From Candidatus Burkholderia humilis (GTDB taxonomy: Bacteria; Pseudomonadota; Gammaproteobacteria; Burkholderiales; Burkholderiaceae), in NCBI GenBank assembly GCA_001184405.1, contig LFMX01000010.1, positions 1-64,000 on the forward strand: a stretch of DNA of 64,000 nt, in the 5' to 3' direction. Shown piece after piece: positions 8,663-18,616 of this stretch (position 1 is the first letter of the stretch; every line of letters starts with the position of its first letter). The notes beneath the pieces are model-generated. The model saw only the letters and a list, made by a program, of their open reading frames with translations. It did not search any database and was not told the origin of the DNA. Position numbers and translations under genes: made by a program.

Positions 8663-9390
8663 CAAACGAGTTCCAGCACGAGACGACGCGTGCGCGCGCT
8701 ATTCTTCTCCAGTTTCGCGATACGCACGTGCCGATTTCCTTCGTGTTGCGCACATGCGTGCCGCCGCACGGCTGAAATCCACTTCCTCGATGCGCAGAAG
8801 CCGCACGCGGCCGAGGCCCATCGGCGGTTTTACGCTCATCGTGCGCACGAGTTCGGGACGCGCGGACATTTCGTCATCGGTGATCCATTCGTTGCGCACA
8901 TCGTGCGAGCCGCCGATCAGCGCGTTCAGCTTCGCTTCCACGGCTTCGCGCTCGATCGGTTCGACGGTGGCGAGATCCAGACGCGCGTAATCGGTCGTGA
9001 TGCTGCAGCCATCGACGGGATACGGCAACACCGCGCAGATCAAATGGCTTGCCGTATGCAGACGCATGCGCTTGTATCGCTGCTCCCAGTCGATTTCCGC
9101 GCTCAATGTGTCACCTATTTTCAGCTTCGCGAGCGCGTCGTCCTGATCGGGCGCGGGCACGTGTACGGCGTCGTCGGGTGTCGCGCCTTCGAACTTCGCC
9201 TTGCGCGTCTCCGCGATGACGATCTTCGTGCCGTCCGCGAGCGTCAGCATGCCGGTAGCCCGCCTGGCCGCCGCCGAGCGGATAAAACACTTTGATCGAG
9301 ATGAATGCCCTGCTGCTCGTCGATGACCGTCACCGTCGCGTCGCAGCGCGTTTGATAGGCGTCCTCGCGAAAGAGTACGCGTGTGCTCAT
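8662..9390 (-). pseudogene. AlaX-like alanyl-tRNA editing protein, several frameshifts
   Basis: The reading starts MSTRVLFREDAYQTRC at 9390. It changes frame around 9250-9290, where VFYPLGGGQAGD is split, then runs through LHTASHLICAVL (zinc-binding HxxxH) and SVKPPMGLGRVRLLRIEEVDF. It changes frame twice more, at about 8715-8780, where the second zinc motif CGGTHVRNTKEIG and the ending EKNSARTRRLVLELV lie. These are the hallmarks of free-standing AlaX editing domains, which hydrolyse Ser- or Gly-tRNA(Ala). At least three indels make a functional product unlikely. AlaRS has its own editing domain, so loss may be tolerated. Confidence 0.85.
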
Positions 9391-9471
9391 GTTTGCCTTC
9401 CTTGCGGTGATGCAAAAGAGCCGATGATGCATCACGCGCGCCCCGCGTGAACCGATACAAAACGCAGCGTT

Positions 9472-9891
9472 TCAACCGGGACGGTTACGCATCCAGTCGG
9501 CGGTATCGAAAAACGACGTGAGCAGGCGTTCGCGCAGCGTTTCGTCGATGCCGACGTCTTCCATCGCCCACGCCATGCAGCGCAGCTATTGATCACGCTC
9601 GGCCGATGCAATCGCGAACGGCAGATGCCGCGCCCGCAATCGCGGATGCCTGAACCGGCTGATGTAATGATCGGGGCCGCCCATCCAACCGCACAGAAAC
9701 CAAAACGTCTTGTCGCGCGAATTATCGAGCGTCGGCGGATGCCGCGCGCGGATGCCCGCAAACTCGGGCTCGAGATCCATCAGGTCATAGAAACGGTCGA
9801 CCATTGCGCGCAGGCGCGCTTCGCCGCCGATCAGCTCGAACGCGGTCGGATGCTGCACTTCGTCTTCGGGATGTTGATTCGCTTCGGTCAT
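9472..9891 (-). pseudogene. Truncated haemoglobin (group II-like) with an internal TAG
   Basis: The protein starts MTEANQHPEDEVQHPTAFEL and has globin features: FYDLMDLEPEFAGIRARHP, KTFWFLCGWMGG and the proximal-His region RHPRLRARHLPF. A TAG at 9586-9588 replaces what should be Trp in ERDQ-W-LRCMAWAM. After it the frame continues to DWMRNRPG and a stop at 9472. TGG-to-TAG explains the break. Group II truncated globins bind oxygen or NO. The truncated product keeps the haem pocket but loses the last helices. Confidence 0.85.
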
Positions 9892-9906
9892 TGCACAAAC
9901 AAAAAT

Positions 9907-12503
9907 TTACGCATCGCGCAGGGATTGCAGCGCCGGACGCGCCAGCACGCGACGCAGGCTCAGCCATCCGCCGAGCCCCACGCATGTGACGCCCGCCACA
10001 ATGCCCGTAGGCACGAGCCACGGATTGAAATCGATATGAAATTCGAACACGTGCGACGCGAGCACATAGCCGATGCCCTGCGCACCGAGCGCTGCCATCA
10101 GCCCGGACAGGCCGCCGACCGCGACGAATTCCGCAATCTGCACCGCGCGCACCTGTTTATGCGATGCGCCGAGCGCGCGCAGCAGCGCGGATTCGCGCAT
10201 GCGTTCGTCGCGCGTGCCGGCAAGCGCCGCGTACAGCACGAGCACGCCCGCCGCGAGCGTGAAGATAAACAGAAACTGCACCGCGCCGATGACCTGCGCC
10301 AGCGTGCGTTGAATCTGCGCCATGATCGGCGTGACATCGATGGCGGTCACGTTCGGATATTGCGCGACCAGTCCGTCGATCACACGCGATTCGCTCGTCG
10401 GCAAGTGAAAACTCGTGATGAACGTCGCGGGCAGATCGGCGAGCGCGTTCAGCGGTATCAGCACGAAAAAGTTGACCTTGAACGAATTCCAGTCGACCTT
10501 GCGCAGGCTCGTCACGGGCGCTTCCACCGGAATGCCGGCGACGTCGAAGCGCAGCGTATCGCCCATTTTTACGCGGATCGTTTTCGCGATGCCCTCTTCG
10601 ATCGACACTTGCGGCTTGTCGCTCGCGCCGAACCATTCGCCCTGCGTCACGCGGTTGTCGTCGGGAAGCTGCGTCGTGTACGACAGATTGAATTCGCGAT
10701 CGACGAGGCGCTTCGCTTCGGGCTTCTCATAGCCGTCCGGATTCACCGGTTTGCCGTTGATGGCGACCAGCCGCGCGCGGATCATCGGCGACAGCGCGGC
10801 GTCGGGCTGACCGTGCGCGTGCAAATAATTCAGCGTGCCGGTGCGCTGATCCGGCTGAATATTGATCAGAAACTGATTCGGCGCTTCCGGCGGCGTCGCG
10901 TCGCACAGCCTTTGATAAGATCGTTGCGCGTCATGCCGATCAGCAGCAAACACATCAATCCGATGCCCAGCGCCGTAATTTGCAGCGCGCTCGATCCGCT
11001 TCTGCTCTCGAGCGATGCCATCGCGTAGCGCCAGCCCACGCCCGCGCCGCTCCTTTCGCGCCGCACGAAGCGCGCCGCCGCCCACAGCGCCGCGCGCGCG
11101 ATCACGCCAAACAGCAGCAATCCGGCCGCGAATCCGCCCGCGACGATGCCGCCGAGCTTCAGTTCGCCTGTCGCGATCACGAGCAACGCCGCAAACAGCG
11201 CGACGCCCACGCCATACGCCGCATACGCGACGCGCTGCGTATCGCCGATTTCGCGGCGGATCACGTGCACTGGCGGCACGCGCGTCAACGGCAGAAGCGG
11301 CGGCAGCGCGAAGCCGAGCAGCAGCACGAGTCCCATCGCGATACCCTGCAACGCAGGCCAGAGCGATGCCTGCGGCAATTCGACATCGACGAGCGAACCG
11401 AGCCAGTTCAGCAAGATCAGATGCCCGCCGAAGCCGAGCACGACGCCCGCGACGCTGCCGATCACGCCGATCACGCCGATCACGAGAAATTCGTTCAGGA
11501 AAAGCGCGCGCAAGGTGCGCTGACTGACGCCGAGGCAACGCATTTGCACGCAGCCGTCGAGATGCCGCCGTGCAAACCGATGCGCCGCCATCGCGATCGC
11601 GACCGCCGCGAGCAGCGCCGTCAACAACGACACGAGCACGAGAAAATGGCTCGCGCGATCGATCGTCTGGCACACTTGCGGCTGACTGTCCTGCAACGAT
11701 TCGAGCGCGACGCCGCGCAGCTTGCCGCCATAGGTTTTATCGCGCGCGAATTGGGCGAACTGTTCGACTTGCGCATCCGTGCCCGCGACCAGCAGCCGAT
11801 ACGTCACGCGGCTGCTGTATCCGAGCAAGCCGGTTGTGGCGATCTCATCGGCACGCATCATCAGACACGGCGAAAAGTTGACGAACGAAAAACCGCGATC
11901 CATTTCCCGCGTGATGACGCCCGCGACGCGAAACGTCTTCGTGCCGACTTTCATGCTGCCGCCGACGGGCGTCTTGAGCGCATCGAGCAAGGCGGCGTCG
12001 ACCCAGACCGTGCCCGGCGCGGGAATGCCGTTGACCGGCACGCCGGGCGCATCAGCCGTTGGCGCGAGACGCAACGCGCCGCGCAACGGATAGCCCGGCG
12101 TCACGCCCTTGATCGCCGCGAGCCGGGACGACGGCTGTGCGGCCATCGAGCTGATCATGCTCGGGAAAATCGTCGTGCCGGCGGTTTCGAGTCCGAGCGA
12201 TTTCGCTCGGTCGGCGAACATTGCATCGACGGGGTGATCGGCGCGCACGACGAAATCGGCGGCGATCATCTGACGCGCATCGCGCGCGAGACCCTGCTTC
12301 ATGCGATCGGCGAGAAACCCGACGCTCAACAGCGCCGCGACCGCCAGAACGAGCGCGAGCAGGAGCATCGTCAATTCGCCGGCGCGCCAGTCGCGCGCGG
12401 TCATGCACCATGCCTGACGCACGGTCTGCAAATAGCCGAGTGTGATGGCCGGATGCGCGTCGCCTGCCTTGACCGCCTGGTTTTTGTCAGCCGCCGTGCT
12501 CAA
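9907..12503 (-). pseudogene. FtsX-like ABC transporter permease, frameshifted
   Basis: This is a large permease of about 865 residues of the YbbP/FtsX type. Membrane helices lie near the N-terminus (TMLLLALVLAVAALLSVGF), a long periplasmic MacB-like domain follows, and then repeated FtsX domains (LVLVSLLTALLAAVAIAMA; FLFIFTLAAGVLVLYAAL...RMRESALLRALGA). The frame from ATG 12503 breaks after NDLIKGC at about 10910. The second half continues in another frame (CDATPPEAPNQFLIN onward) to 9907. A small indel explains this. In E. coli the partner is the ATPase YbbA; none is adjacent here. The start overlaps the DUF4126 stop. Confidence 0.85.
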
Positions 12504-13129
12504 TCGTGCTTGCTCCGCAGCCGGTTCATCGGCGAATGCGTGCCGGGCAGCATGTGTTTGGCCATGCGCGAGACGCCGCCGTGCACGCCGCGCGCAAGCC
12601 GCGGCAGCGCCCAGCCCGCGGTGACCAGAAACACGATCAGCATGATGAGGAACAACAAGGGCACGAAGAACGCCAGCGCGATGCCCGTCAACGCACCGAC
12701 ATCCTCAGTCGCCGATGCCGCCCAGTTCGACACCGGCTCCGGCGACAAATTGATCAGCGCGCGCGTGCTCGCCTTCGCAAAATGCAATGCCCCGGCGAGT
12801 GTGCTGCCCGCGAGCGCGGCGATGGTGAGCATGGTGGGATCGGCGTGGTCGAGCGAACCGGCAGCGAGCACCGCGCCCGCCGGAATGCGGATAAACGTGT
12901 GAACAGCGTCCCAGAGCGAATCGAACGCGGGAATCTTGTCGGCGAGAAATTCGACGACGGCGAGCATTGCCGCCACGCCAGTGACCCACGGCGAACTGAG
13001 AATGGCGAGCGAATCGGGCAGATGGATCAGACCCATGCGCTCGAAAACGCCCGTAATGAAAACGGTGAGATACAGGCGCAGACCGCTTGCCCAAGACAGG
13101 CCCGCCGCGAGCGAAAGTGATTCAAGCAT
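12500..13129 (-). CDS. DUF4126 family membrane protein
   Basis: This 209-residue protein starts MLESLSLAAGLSWASGLRLYLTVF, the usual beginning of DUF4126. An AGGAGG site lies six bases before ATG 13129. Hydrophobic helices occur at about residues 3-30, 44-62, 85-112 and 146-170. The tail is basic (SPMNRLRSKHD). The function is unknown. It overlaps the downstream FtsX-like permease by four bases, so the two were co-transcribed; this gene is intact while the partner is not. A TATAAT on the minus strand at 13333-13338 could be part of its promoter, though about 200 bases from the start. Confidence 0.8.
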   Translation of the reverse strand: MLESLSLAAGLSWASGLRLYLTVFITGVFERMGLIHLPDSLAILSSPWVTGVAAMLAVVEFLADKIPAFDSLWDAVHTFIRIPAGAVLAAGSLDHADPTMLTIAALAGSTLAGALHFAKASTRALINLSPEPVSNWAASATEDVGALTGIALAFFVPLLFLIMLIVFLVTAGWALPRLARGVHGGVSRMAKHMLPGTHSPMNRLRSKHD

Positions 13130-13409
13130 TGCCGCCTCCTGATGCGCCAGCGAGCCGGCGTGCACTGCGCCGGCATGATCGGTCGCTTTGTGCGGCCATT
13201 TGCCCAAGAAACTGCCTGTTTCGCGATAAAACCAGGCATCGAACCAAGATTGCACCGAAAACTGAAAAGCAATGATGCACTCAAAGAGTGCGCCTATTGA
13301 CAAATCAGGATGAATTGGATTGACGTCGGATTATTATATCCACGCAAAACGGCACGGTGCAGCAAAGCTTTAAGCGAATGCCATTCCTGCTTTTGAATCG
13401 CGCCGATTT

Positions 13410-13730
13410 TCAGTGACCGGAAGACATTTTCAGTCCGATCAACCCGGCGACGATCGGCACCGCGCTCAGAATCCGCGCCGCCGATACCGCCTCGCCCATG
13501 AATACGATGCCGAAAACAAACGCGCCGACCGCGCCGATGCCCGTCCAGACGGCATAAGCCGTGCCGAGCGGCAACTGTTTCATGGCCATCGCGAGCAGCA
13601 CGAAACTGCCGAGCGCCGTAACGATGGTGAGCACCGACGGTCCGAGTTTTGTAAAACCTTCAGAGGATTTGAGACCGGCGGCCCACGCGACTTCCAGCAA
13701 ACCGGCGATGAAAAGCAAAATCCAGGACAT
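13410..13730 (-). CDS. sugE: SMR family exporter, SugE/Gdx type (guanidinium exporter)
   Basis: This 106-residue small multidrug resistance protein has four membrane helices. It has the essential Glu at residue 13 (AGLLEVAWA) with Trp16, and the KSSEGFTKL segment seen in the SugE/Gdx subgroup rather than EmrE. Characterised Gdx proteins are dual-topology dimers that swap protons for guanidinium. The RBS AGGGAG lies seven bases upstream of ATG 13730. Upstream, two hairpins resemble a guanidine-II riboswitch, which supports the Gdx assignment over a broad drug exporter. The gene is intact. Confidence 0.88.
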   Translation of the reverse strand: MSWILLFIAGLLEVAWAAGLKSSEGFTKLGPSVLTIVTALGSFVLLAMAMKQLPLGTAYAVWTGIGAVGAFVFGIVFMGEAVSAARILSAVPIVAGLIGLKMSSGH

Positions 13731-13751
13731 CGGACGAACTCCCTTGTGAGT

Positions 13752-13796
13752 GGGGCCGTCCCCGATGAAAAAGGCGCGCACATGGTTGTCCACATG
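13752..13796 (-). promoter_or_regulatory. Candidate guanidine-II (mini-ykkC) riboswitch upstream of sugE
   Basis: On the minus strand two hairpins lie 22-66 bases before the sugE ATG. The 5' hairpin (13796-13779) is a 7-base stem CATGTGG/CCATGTG with loop ACAA. The 3' hairpin (13763-13752) is GGGG-ACGG-CCCC. They are 15 bases apart, and an SD-like AGGGAG follows. The known class is two small hairpins with ACGR loops upstream of sugE/emrE genes. The second loop matches exactly; the first is ACAA, one base off ACGA. A TACAAT hexamer about 20 bases further upstream could be the -10. Confidence 0.6.
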
Positions 13797-13936
13797 GCGA
13801 AATCAACTTGAAATTGTAGCAAAGTGACGCCCAGCAGGCTCGTTCCTGCGGCGCGACGCCGCGCACGCGCCATGCTGCGGCCAACGAAACCGTGTTTAAT
13901 ACCGAAAACGCAGCAATGCCCGAAAAAGGAGCGTTT

Positions 13937-15383
13937 ATGGATGTCGATTCGGTCCTGCTCTCCCGTTTTCAGTTCGCCTGGGTCGTCGCCTTTCACATTT
14001 TGCTGCCCGCTTTCACGGTCGGGCTGTCCTGTTTCATCGCCACACTCGAATTCAACTGGTGGATCACCAAGCGCGATGTCTATCGCCGCCTGTCCGCGTT
14101 CTGGCTGAAAATTTTCGCGGTGTCGTTCGGCATGAGCGTGGTGTCGGGCATCGTCATGCCGTTTCAGTTCGGCACCAACTGGAGCCGTTTCTCCGATATG
14201 ACCGCGAACGTCGTCGGTCCGCTGATGGGCTACGAAGTGCTCACGGCGTTCTTCCTCGAATCCGCGTTTCTCGGCGTGCTGCTGTTCGGCCGCAAGCTCG
14301 TGCCGCAATGGGGGGCATGTGATGTCGGCGTGTTTCGTCGCGGCGGGGACGATCATCTCGTCGTTCTGGATCCTCGCCGTCAATAGCTGGATGCAAACGC
14401 CGCAAGGCTTTCGCCGCCTGCCGGACGGCCGCTTCGAAGTGACGAGTTTTTTCGATGCGATCTTCACGCCGTCGTTTCCGTACCGGCTCGGGCATACGGT
14501 CAGCGCGTTTCTGGTGACGGCGGGCTTCGTGATTCTCGGCGTCGGCGCGATGTATCTGCGTCAGCGCCGCGCGGTGGAGGAAAGCCGCGTGATGCGGAAG
14601 ATGTCGCTGATTTTTCTGATCATCATGGTGCCGGTGTAGATGGTGATCGGCGATGCGCACGGCCTGAACACGCTCAAGCATCAACTCGCCAAACTCGCGG
14701 CGATGGAAGCACTGTGGGAATCCGGCACGCGCGTTCCGGCCAATCTCTTTTCCATTCCGGATCAGGACGAAGAGCGCAACCACTTCGAAATTTCGATTCC
14801 GGTGCTCGGCAGTTTGTATCTGACGCACGATCCGAACGGCTATGTGCGCGGCCTGAAAGATTTCCCGCGCGAAGACCGGCCCAACATCGCGGTCGTGTTT
14901 TTCGCGTTTCACATCATGGTCGGCATTGCGCTGTTGATGTTCGCGCTCGTGCTGTCGGGCATCGTGCTGTTTGCGCGCGGGCGGCTAGAGACGAGCACGC
15001 GCTGGCTCTGATGCGCGACCTTCGGCATGCCGCTCGGTTTCATCGCGGTGATCGCGGGATGGACGACGACCGAAGCCGGACGTCAGCCGTGGACCGTGTA
15101 TGGCCTGTTGCGCACGAAGGATTCCGTGACGCCTTCCCTCACCGCCGCCGATGTCGGCCTGTCATGGCTGCTGTATGTGCTCGCGTATCTCGTGATCTTC
15201 GGCGCGGGTTTCATTCTGCTGCTGCGGCTGGTGTGCGTCGGGCCGGCGGAAGTGTCGCACGGACATGAAAGCGATCAGCTCGAACCGACGTCGCGCGCGG
15301 CGCGGCTGTTGTCGGCGGTATCGGCGAAGGGAAGCGCGAACGGCGTGAAGCCGAGCGACGATATCGTTCCGCCGCGCCCATAA
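13937..15383 (+). pseudogene. cydA: Cytochrome bd ubiquinol oxidase subunit I (CioA type), multiply broken
   Basis: The frame starts MDVDSVLLSRFQFAWVVAFH after an AAAAAGGA site, typical of CydA/CioA with the haem-ligand His in helix I. It shifts at about 14310 in a run of six Gs (VPQWG | HVMSACFVAAGTIIS). It then meets TAG at 14637-14639, where PVQMVIGDAHG is expected, and TGA at 15009-15011, before CATFGMPLGF. The last part (AGWTTTEAGRQPWTVYGLLRT) runs to 15383. CAG-to-TAG and CGA- or TGG-to-TGA changes explain the stops. The high-affinity quinol oxidase cannot be made from this gene. Confidence 0.92.
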
Positions 15384-15400
15384 CAACAAGAAGAAAGAGG

Positions 15401-16395
15401 ATGCTCGATCTCGTGCCGCTGTGGGCCGCCATTCTTCATGTACGTGTTGCTCGACGGTTTCGATCTCGGCGTCGGCATGCTGTTTCTGCTGCGCCGCGAT
15501 CCCGACGAGCGCAATCTGATGATCAACTCCGTCGCGCCCGTGTGGGACTTCAACGAGACTTGGCTGATTCTCGGCGGCGGCGGTCTGTTAGCGGTGTTTC
15601 CGCTCGCGTTCGCGATCATCGTTCCGGCGGTGTATTTCCCGATTCTCTTCATGCTGCTCGGGCTGATCTTTCGCGGCGTCGCGTTCGAGTTCCGCGAAGT
15701 GATCGGCGCGCGCAAATGGCTGTGGGACGGCGCGTTCGGTTGCGGATCGCTGCTCGCCACGTTCGCGTAAGGCTGCTGTGCTCGGCATGTTCATTCAGGG
15801 CTTTCCGATCAACGGCCGCGCGTACATCGGCACGAGCTGGGACTGGGTCGCGCCGTTTCCGCTGCTGGTCGGCGTCGGGCTGATCTTCGGCTATTCGCTG
15901 CAAGGCGTGACGTGGCTCGTGCTCAAGACCGAGGGCGAACTTCAGCAATGGTCGCGCGGCATGGCGCGGATTGCGCTCATCGGCGTGATCGCGTTTATTT
16001 TGCTGATCAGTCTGTGGACGCCGCTGAAAGACGCGCGCATCGCGGCGCGCTGGTTCGGCTTTCCGCAGAGTTTCGCGTTTTCGCCGGTGCCGGTGCTGAC
16101 GGTGCTGCTCGCGTGGAAGCTGTGGTCGAGTCTCGCGAAAGGGCGCGAAGTGTTGCCGTTCATCTGCTCGATCGGGCTGTTCTTTCTTGCGTTCACCGGG
16201 CTTGTGATTAGCTTGTGGCCGTTTATCGTGCCGCCGTCGGTGACGCTGTGGGAGGCATCGGCGGCGCCGTTATCGCATCAGTTTTTGCTGATCGGCACGA
16301 TGTTCCTACTCCCCGTATTGATGATCTACGTCATCTGGTCGTACTGGGTGTTTCGCGGCAAGGTGCGCGGCGATATGGGTTATCACGCGGAATGA
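15401..16395 (+). pseudogene. cydB: Cytochrome bd ubiquinol oxidase subunit II, multiply broken
   Basis: The start MLDLVPLWAAIL at 15401 is followed by a frame change at about 15433. There FMYVLLDGFDLGVGMLFLL resumes in another frame, consistent with a deletion of roughly ten bases. A TAA at 15768-15770 stands where Gln is expected (LLATFA-Q-GC), with an extra base just after. The rest (VLGMFIQGFPINGRAYIGT to RGDMGYHAE) is open to 16395. It lies 17 bases after cydA and formed one operon with it. No cydX-like small gene is visible downstream. Confidence 0.92.
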
Positions 16396-16399
16396 CGCT

Positions 16400-16873
16400 T
16401 TAAAGTTTCTGCTGTGTCGCGAGCGACAGAATGCGCGCCCACTTGTGCGCTTCGGCGTGATCGCGCATCGGTAAGGTCCATTCGGCGTGTTTCGCGTCCT
16501 TTACGTCGAAGCGCACTTGCCATACGCCGTTCGCCTGCTCCGCGCGGGCGCCGCGCAGGTCCGCGAAGATATAGCTGCTGGTTTCATCGCGCAGACGCAC
16601 ATCGCACAATCGCTTTTGTGATGCGATCCGCACGCCGCCCCACTCCGTCTTCAGCTCATGCGTCCAGTCGCCGTTTGATCCTTTCGGCACGTTCGGCGCG
16701 ATTTCCCGCCGGCTCGCGAGCCAGCGCACCACGCCCGCCGCGATGAGCGCCAGCACCACGACTACCGCACCGATCGCGACGCCCAAACCGAATTGCGCGT
16801 GGATCGTATCGAACGACCAGATCGCGCCATAAATAAGCAATCCTAATACGATGAGACCGACAACGATCGGCAT
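16400..16873 (-). CDS. Hypothetical two-helix membrane protein
   Basis: This 157-residue protein has two N-terminal hydrophobic helices at about residues 2-18 and 28-50. The soluble C-terminal part contains VRIASQKRLCDVRLRDETS, WQVRFDVKDAKHAEW and HKWARILSLATQQ. I do not recognise the family. It faces the cyd operon, with only four bases between the two stops, and lies 36 bases downstream of the peroxiredoxin gene on the same strand, so it may be the second gene of that transcript. It is intact. Confidence 0.65.
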   Translation of the reverse strand: MPIVVGLIVLGLLIYGAIWSFDTIHAQFGLGVAIGAVVVVLALIAAGVVRWLASRREIAPNVPKGSNGDWTHELKTEWGGVRIASQKRLCDVRLRDETSSYIFADLRGARAEQANGVWQVRFDVKDAKHAEWTLPMRDHAEAHKWARILSLATQQKL

Positions 16874-16909
16874 GTCACTTCCCTTGTTTTGCCTTGCGAG
16901 CCGCGAACT

Positions 16910-17479
16910 TCACTGCGCCTTGTGCTTCGCGTTCCAGTCGCGCAGCGCCTGCAGCGTGTTCGCGACATGCTGATCCGGCGACAGACTCGTGTATTCGTAA
17001 ATCACCTTGCCGTCCGGCGCGATCACGTAGGACACGCGATTGGCCATCGAACTTTTCATCGGCATGGAGGCATCGTACGACTTGATGATCTTCGAGTCCT
17101 TGTCCGCCGCGCCCGGAAACTTGCTGCGGCACTCGCTCACGGAAAATTTCTTGAGCGTGTCGATGTTGTCATGCGATACACCGATCACCGTCGCGCCTTC
17201 GGCCTTGTACTGATCGACCGCTTCGGCGAATTCGTGCGCCTCGATCGTGCAGCCCTTGGTGAACGCCGCCGGATAGAAGTACAGCACGACGGGGTCTTTC
17301 TTCAGCGCATCGGCGAGCGAATAGTCGTACACGTTGCCGCCCAGCGATGCCTGTGCGGTGAACGCGGGCGCGGCATCGCCGGGTTTGAGCGTCGCGCCTG
17401 CCGTGAGCGGAAAGACCGCGACAGCCAATCCGATTGCTGCGGCGACGCCAGCCACGGCGCTTAAGATTTTGCGTTTCAT
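16910..17479 (-). CDS. Exported peroxiredoxin (AhpC/TSA, Bcp/PrxQ-like)
   Basis: This 189-residue protein has an N-terminal signal-like segment (MKRKILSAVAGVAAAIGLAVAV). A thioredoxin-fold peroxidase domain follows, with the peroxidatic motif YPAAFTKGCTIEAHEF (Cys near residue 77) and a possible resolving Cys in SVSECRSKF. Such enzymes reduce hydrogen peroxide and organic peroxides. The signal segment suggests a periplasmic location. The gene is complete, although the next gene upstream (EAL-HDOD) is degraded. Confidence 0.85.
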   Translation of the reverse strand: MKRKILSAVAGVAAAIGLAVAVFPLTAGATLKPGDAAPAFTAQASLGGNVYDYSLADALKKDPVVLYFYPAAFTKGCTIEAHEFAEAVDQYKAEGATVIGVSHDNIDTLKKFSVSECRSKFPGAADKDSKIIKSYDASMPMKSSMANRVSYVIAPDGKVIYEYTSLSPDQHVANTLQALRDWNAKHKAQ

Positions 17480-17508
17480 TGGATTTCCTCGAGACCTAAC
17501 GGTGCGCG

Positions 17509-18335
17509 TTACTGCGCGTCCGGTTCCTGATCCATCTGATGCCCCTCGAACCACTCCGCCGCTTCCACCTGCAACGCGGACAGCACGGCGGGGGTGCCAG
17601 CACATCGAGCACGGGCTGACCGTGACGGCTCGCATCGATGGCATGCGCGTCGCCGCGCTCCGCCGCCTGCGCGATGCCGAGCAACGCACCGAGCCCACCC
17701 GCGCCATCGAGAATGGCCGAGCGGATGTCCGCCGTCAGATGAGCTTATCCAGAATTTCGGCGGGCTGCATATCGAGCACGACATGCACCAGCGAAAAGAT
17801 GCCGGTCATGAACGCATCGTCCGAGAACGCTTCGTCGGACGGACGCAAAGTCTGCGCCGCCAGTTCCATGAAGCGCGCGCGTGCCGACGAGTTGCAGCAG
17901 CGGGTCCGAACGCTACGGCAAACTGCGGCCTTCGGCGTAGAGCAGCAGTTGCGTCCAGCGCGTGAGCTGCCGCGTGCCGGTGGCCGCGACCGCCTCGCGC
18001 AGCGACGACACGCGCTTGCCGCGCGAGAATGCGCTCGAATTCGCGAGGCGCATCAACTGCACGACGATATCCGGATTGCGCTTAAGTTCGCCTTCGAGCT
18101 TGCGCATGTCGGGATCGCTTGCGAGCACGGATAGCAGACGGATCAGCAAGCCGCGCGCCGGACTCGTGTGCCGCGCCGACAGCACCTGCGGCCGCGCGAA
18201 AAAATAGCCCTGAAAATAGTCGAAGCCGAGTTTTCTGGCGGCCTTGAAGTCCTCGACGGTTTCCACCTTCTCCGCGACGAGCCGTACATGGACGCCTCCA
18301 GTTTGCCAAGCTTTCATTCCGTGACAGCAAGAAGA
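17509..18335 (-). pseudogene. EAL-HDOD (YuxH-like) c-di-GMP phosphodiesterase-type protein, N-terminally deleted and broken
   Basis: Only the end of the EAL domain remains (VRLVAEKVETVEDF, FDYFQGYFFARP). The HDOD domain follows (LMRLANSSAFSRGKRVSSLREAV). A TAG at 17913-17915 replaces the Trp expected after GRSLP. At least three further frame changes occur before the terminal QMDQEPDAQ. Everything before the last 45 or so EAL residues is missing, and no coding match is seen past about 18335. HDOD proteins serve in signal output without enzyme activity; here EAL and HDOD are both lost. The left boundary of homology is approximate. Confidence 0.8.
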
Positions 18336-18616
18336 GGAAGGTTGCACCCGTACATTCGGACTTTTCACGCGAGACACTTTTGCTCGCTGTCCCTGATGGG
18401 ATGTGCTCACACCCCGCAGACAGTTCAACTTTGCCACCGTCTTGCGTCGCTGCATCAGCAGCACAACAATAAAACTATGAACAACGTTTCGGTTAATGTC
18501 AACAAGAATTTAGAAACTATTTTTTCTTGCTGACCCGACCAACTCGCTTTGATCGATCCACTCGCTCAAAGCAAACAGATCGTGCGGACATCGCACGATC
18601 TGTCGGCGTTACCTCT
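18336..18616. other. AT-richer intergenic stretch holding an imperfect palindrome
   Basis: Together with the blurred end of the EAL fragment this is about 300 bases without a gene. It contains an eight-pair palindrome with one mismatch (GGGATGTG-CT-CACACCCC, 18398-18415) and a clearly AT-rich segment at 18465-18530. It begins where the EAL-HDOD gene is cut off, so it may be a scar of a deletion or of a lost mobile element. I see no terminal repeats or transposase. Confidence 0.4.

Noticed and set aside
9589-11028. A 479-codon plus-strand frame over the globin and permease genes
   Set aside because: It is antisense to recognisable protein-coding sequence and shows no domain features.
10980-12902. 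A 640-codon open frame on the plus strand
   Set aside because: It lies antisense to the FtsX-like permease and DUF4126 genes, is very rich in Arg, His and Ala with no domain pattern, and is a side effect of high GC codon use.
18336-18616. An insertion sequence remnant next to the EAL-HDOD gene
   Set aside because: The palindrome and AT-rich composition are suggestive, but there is no transposase fragment, no paired terminal repeat and no target duplication that I can see.
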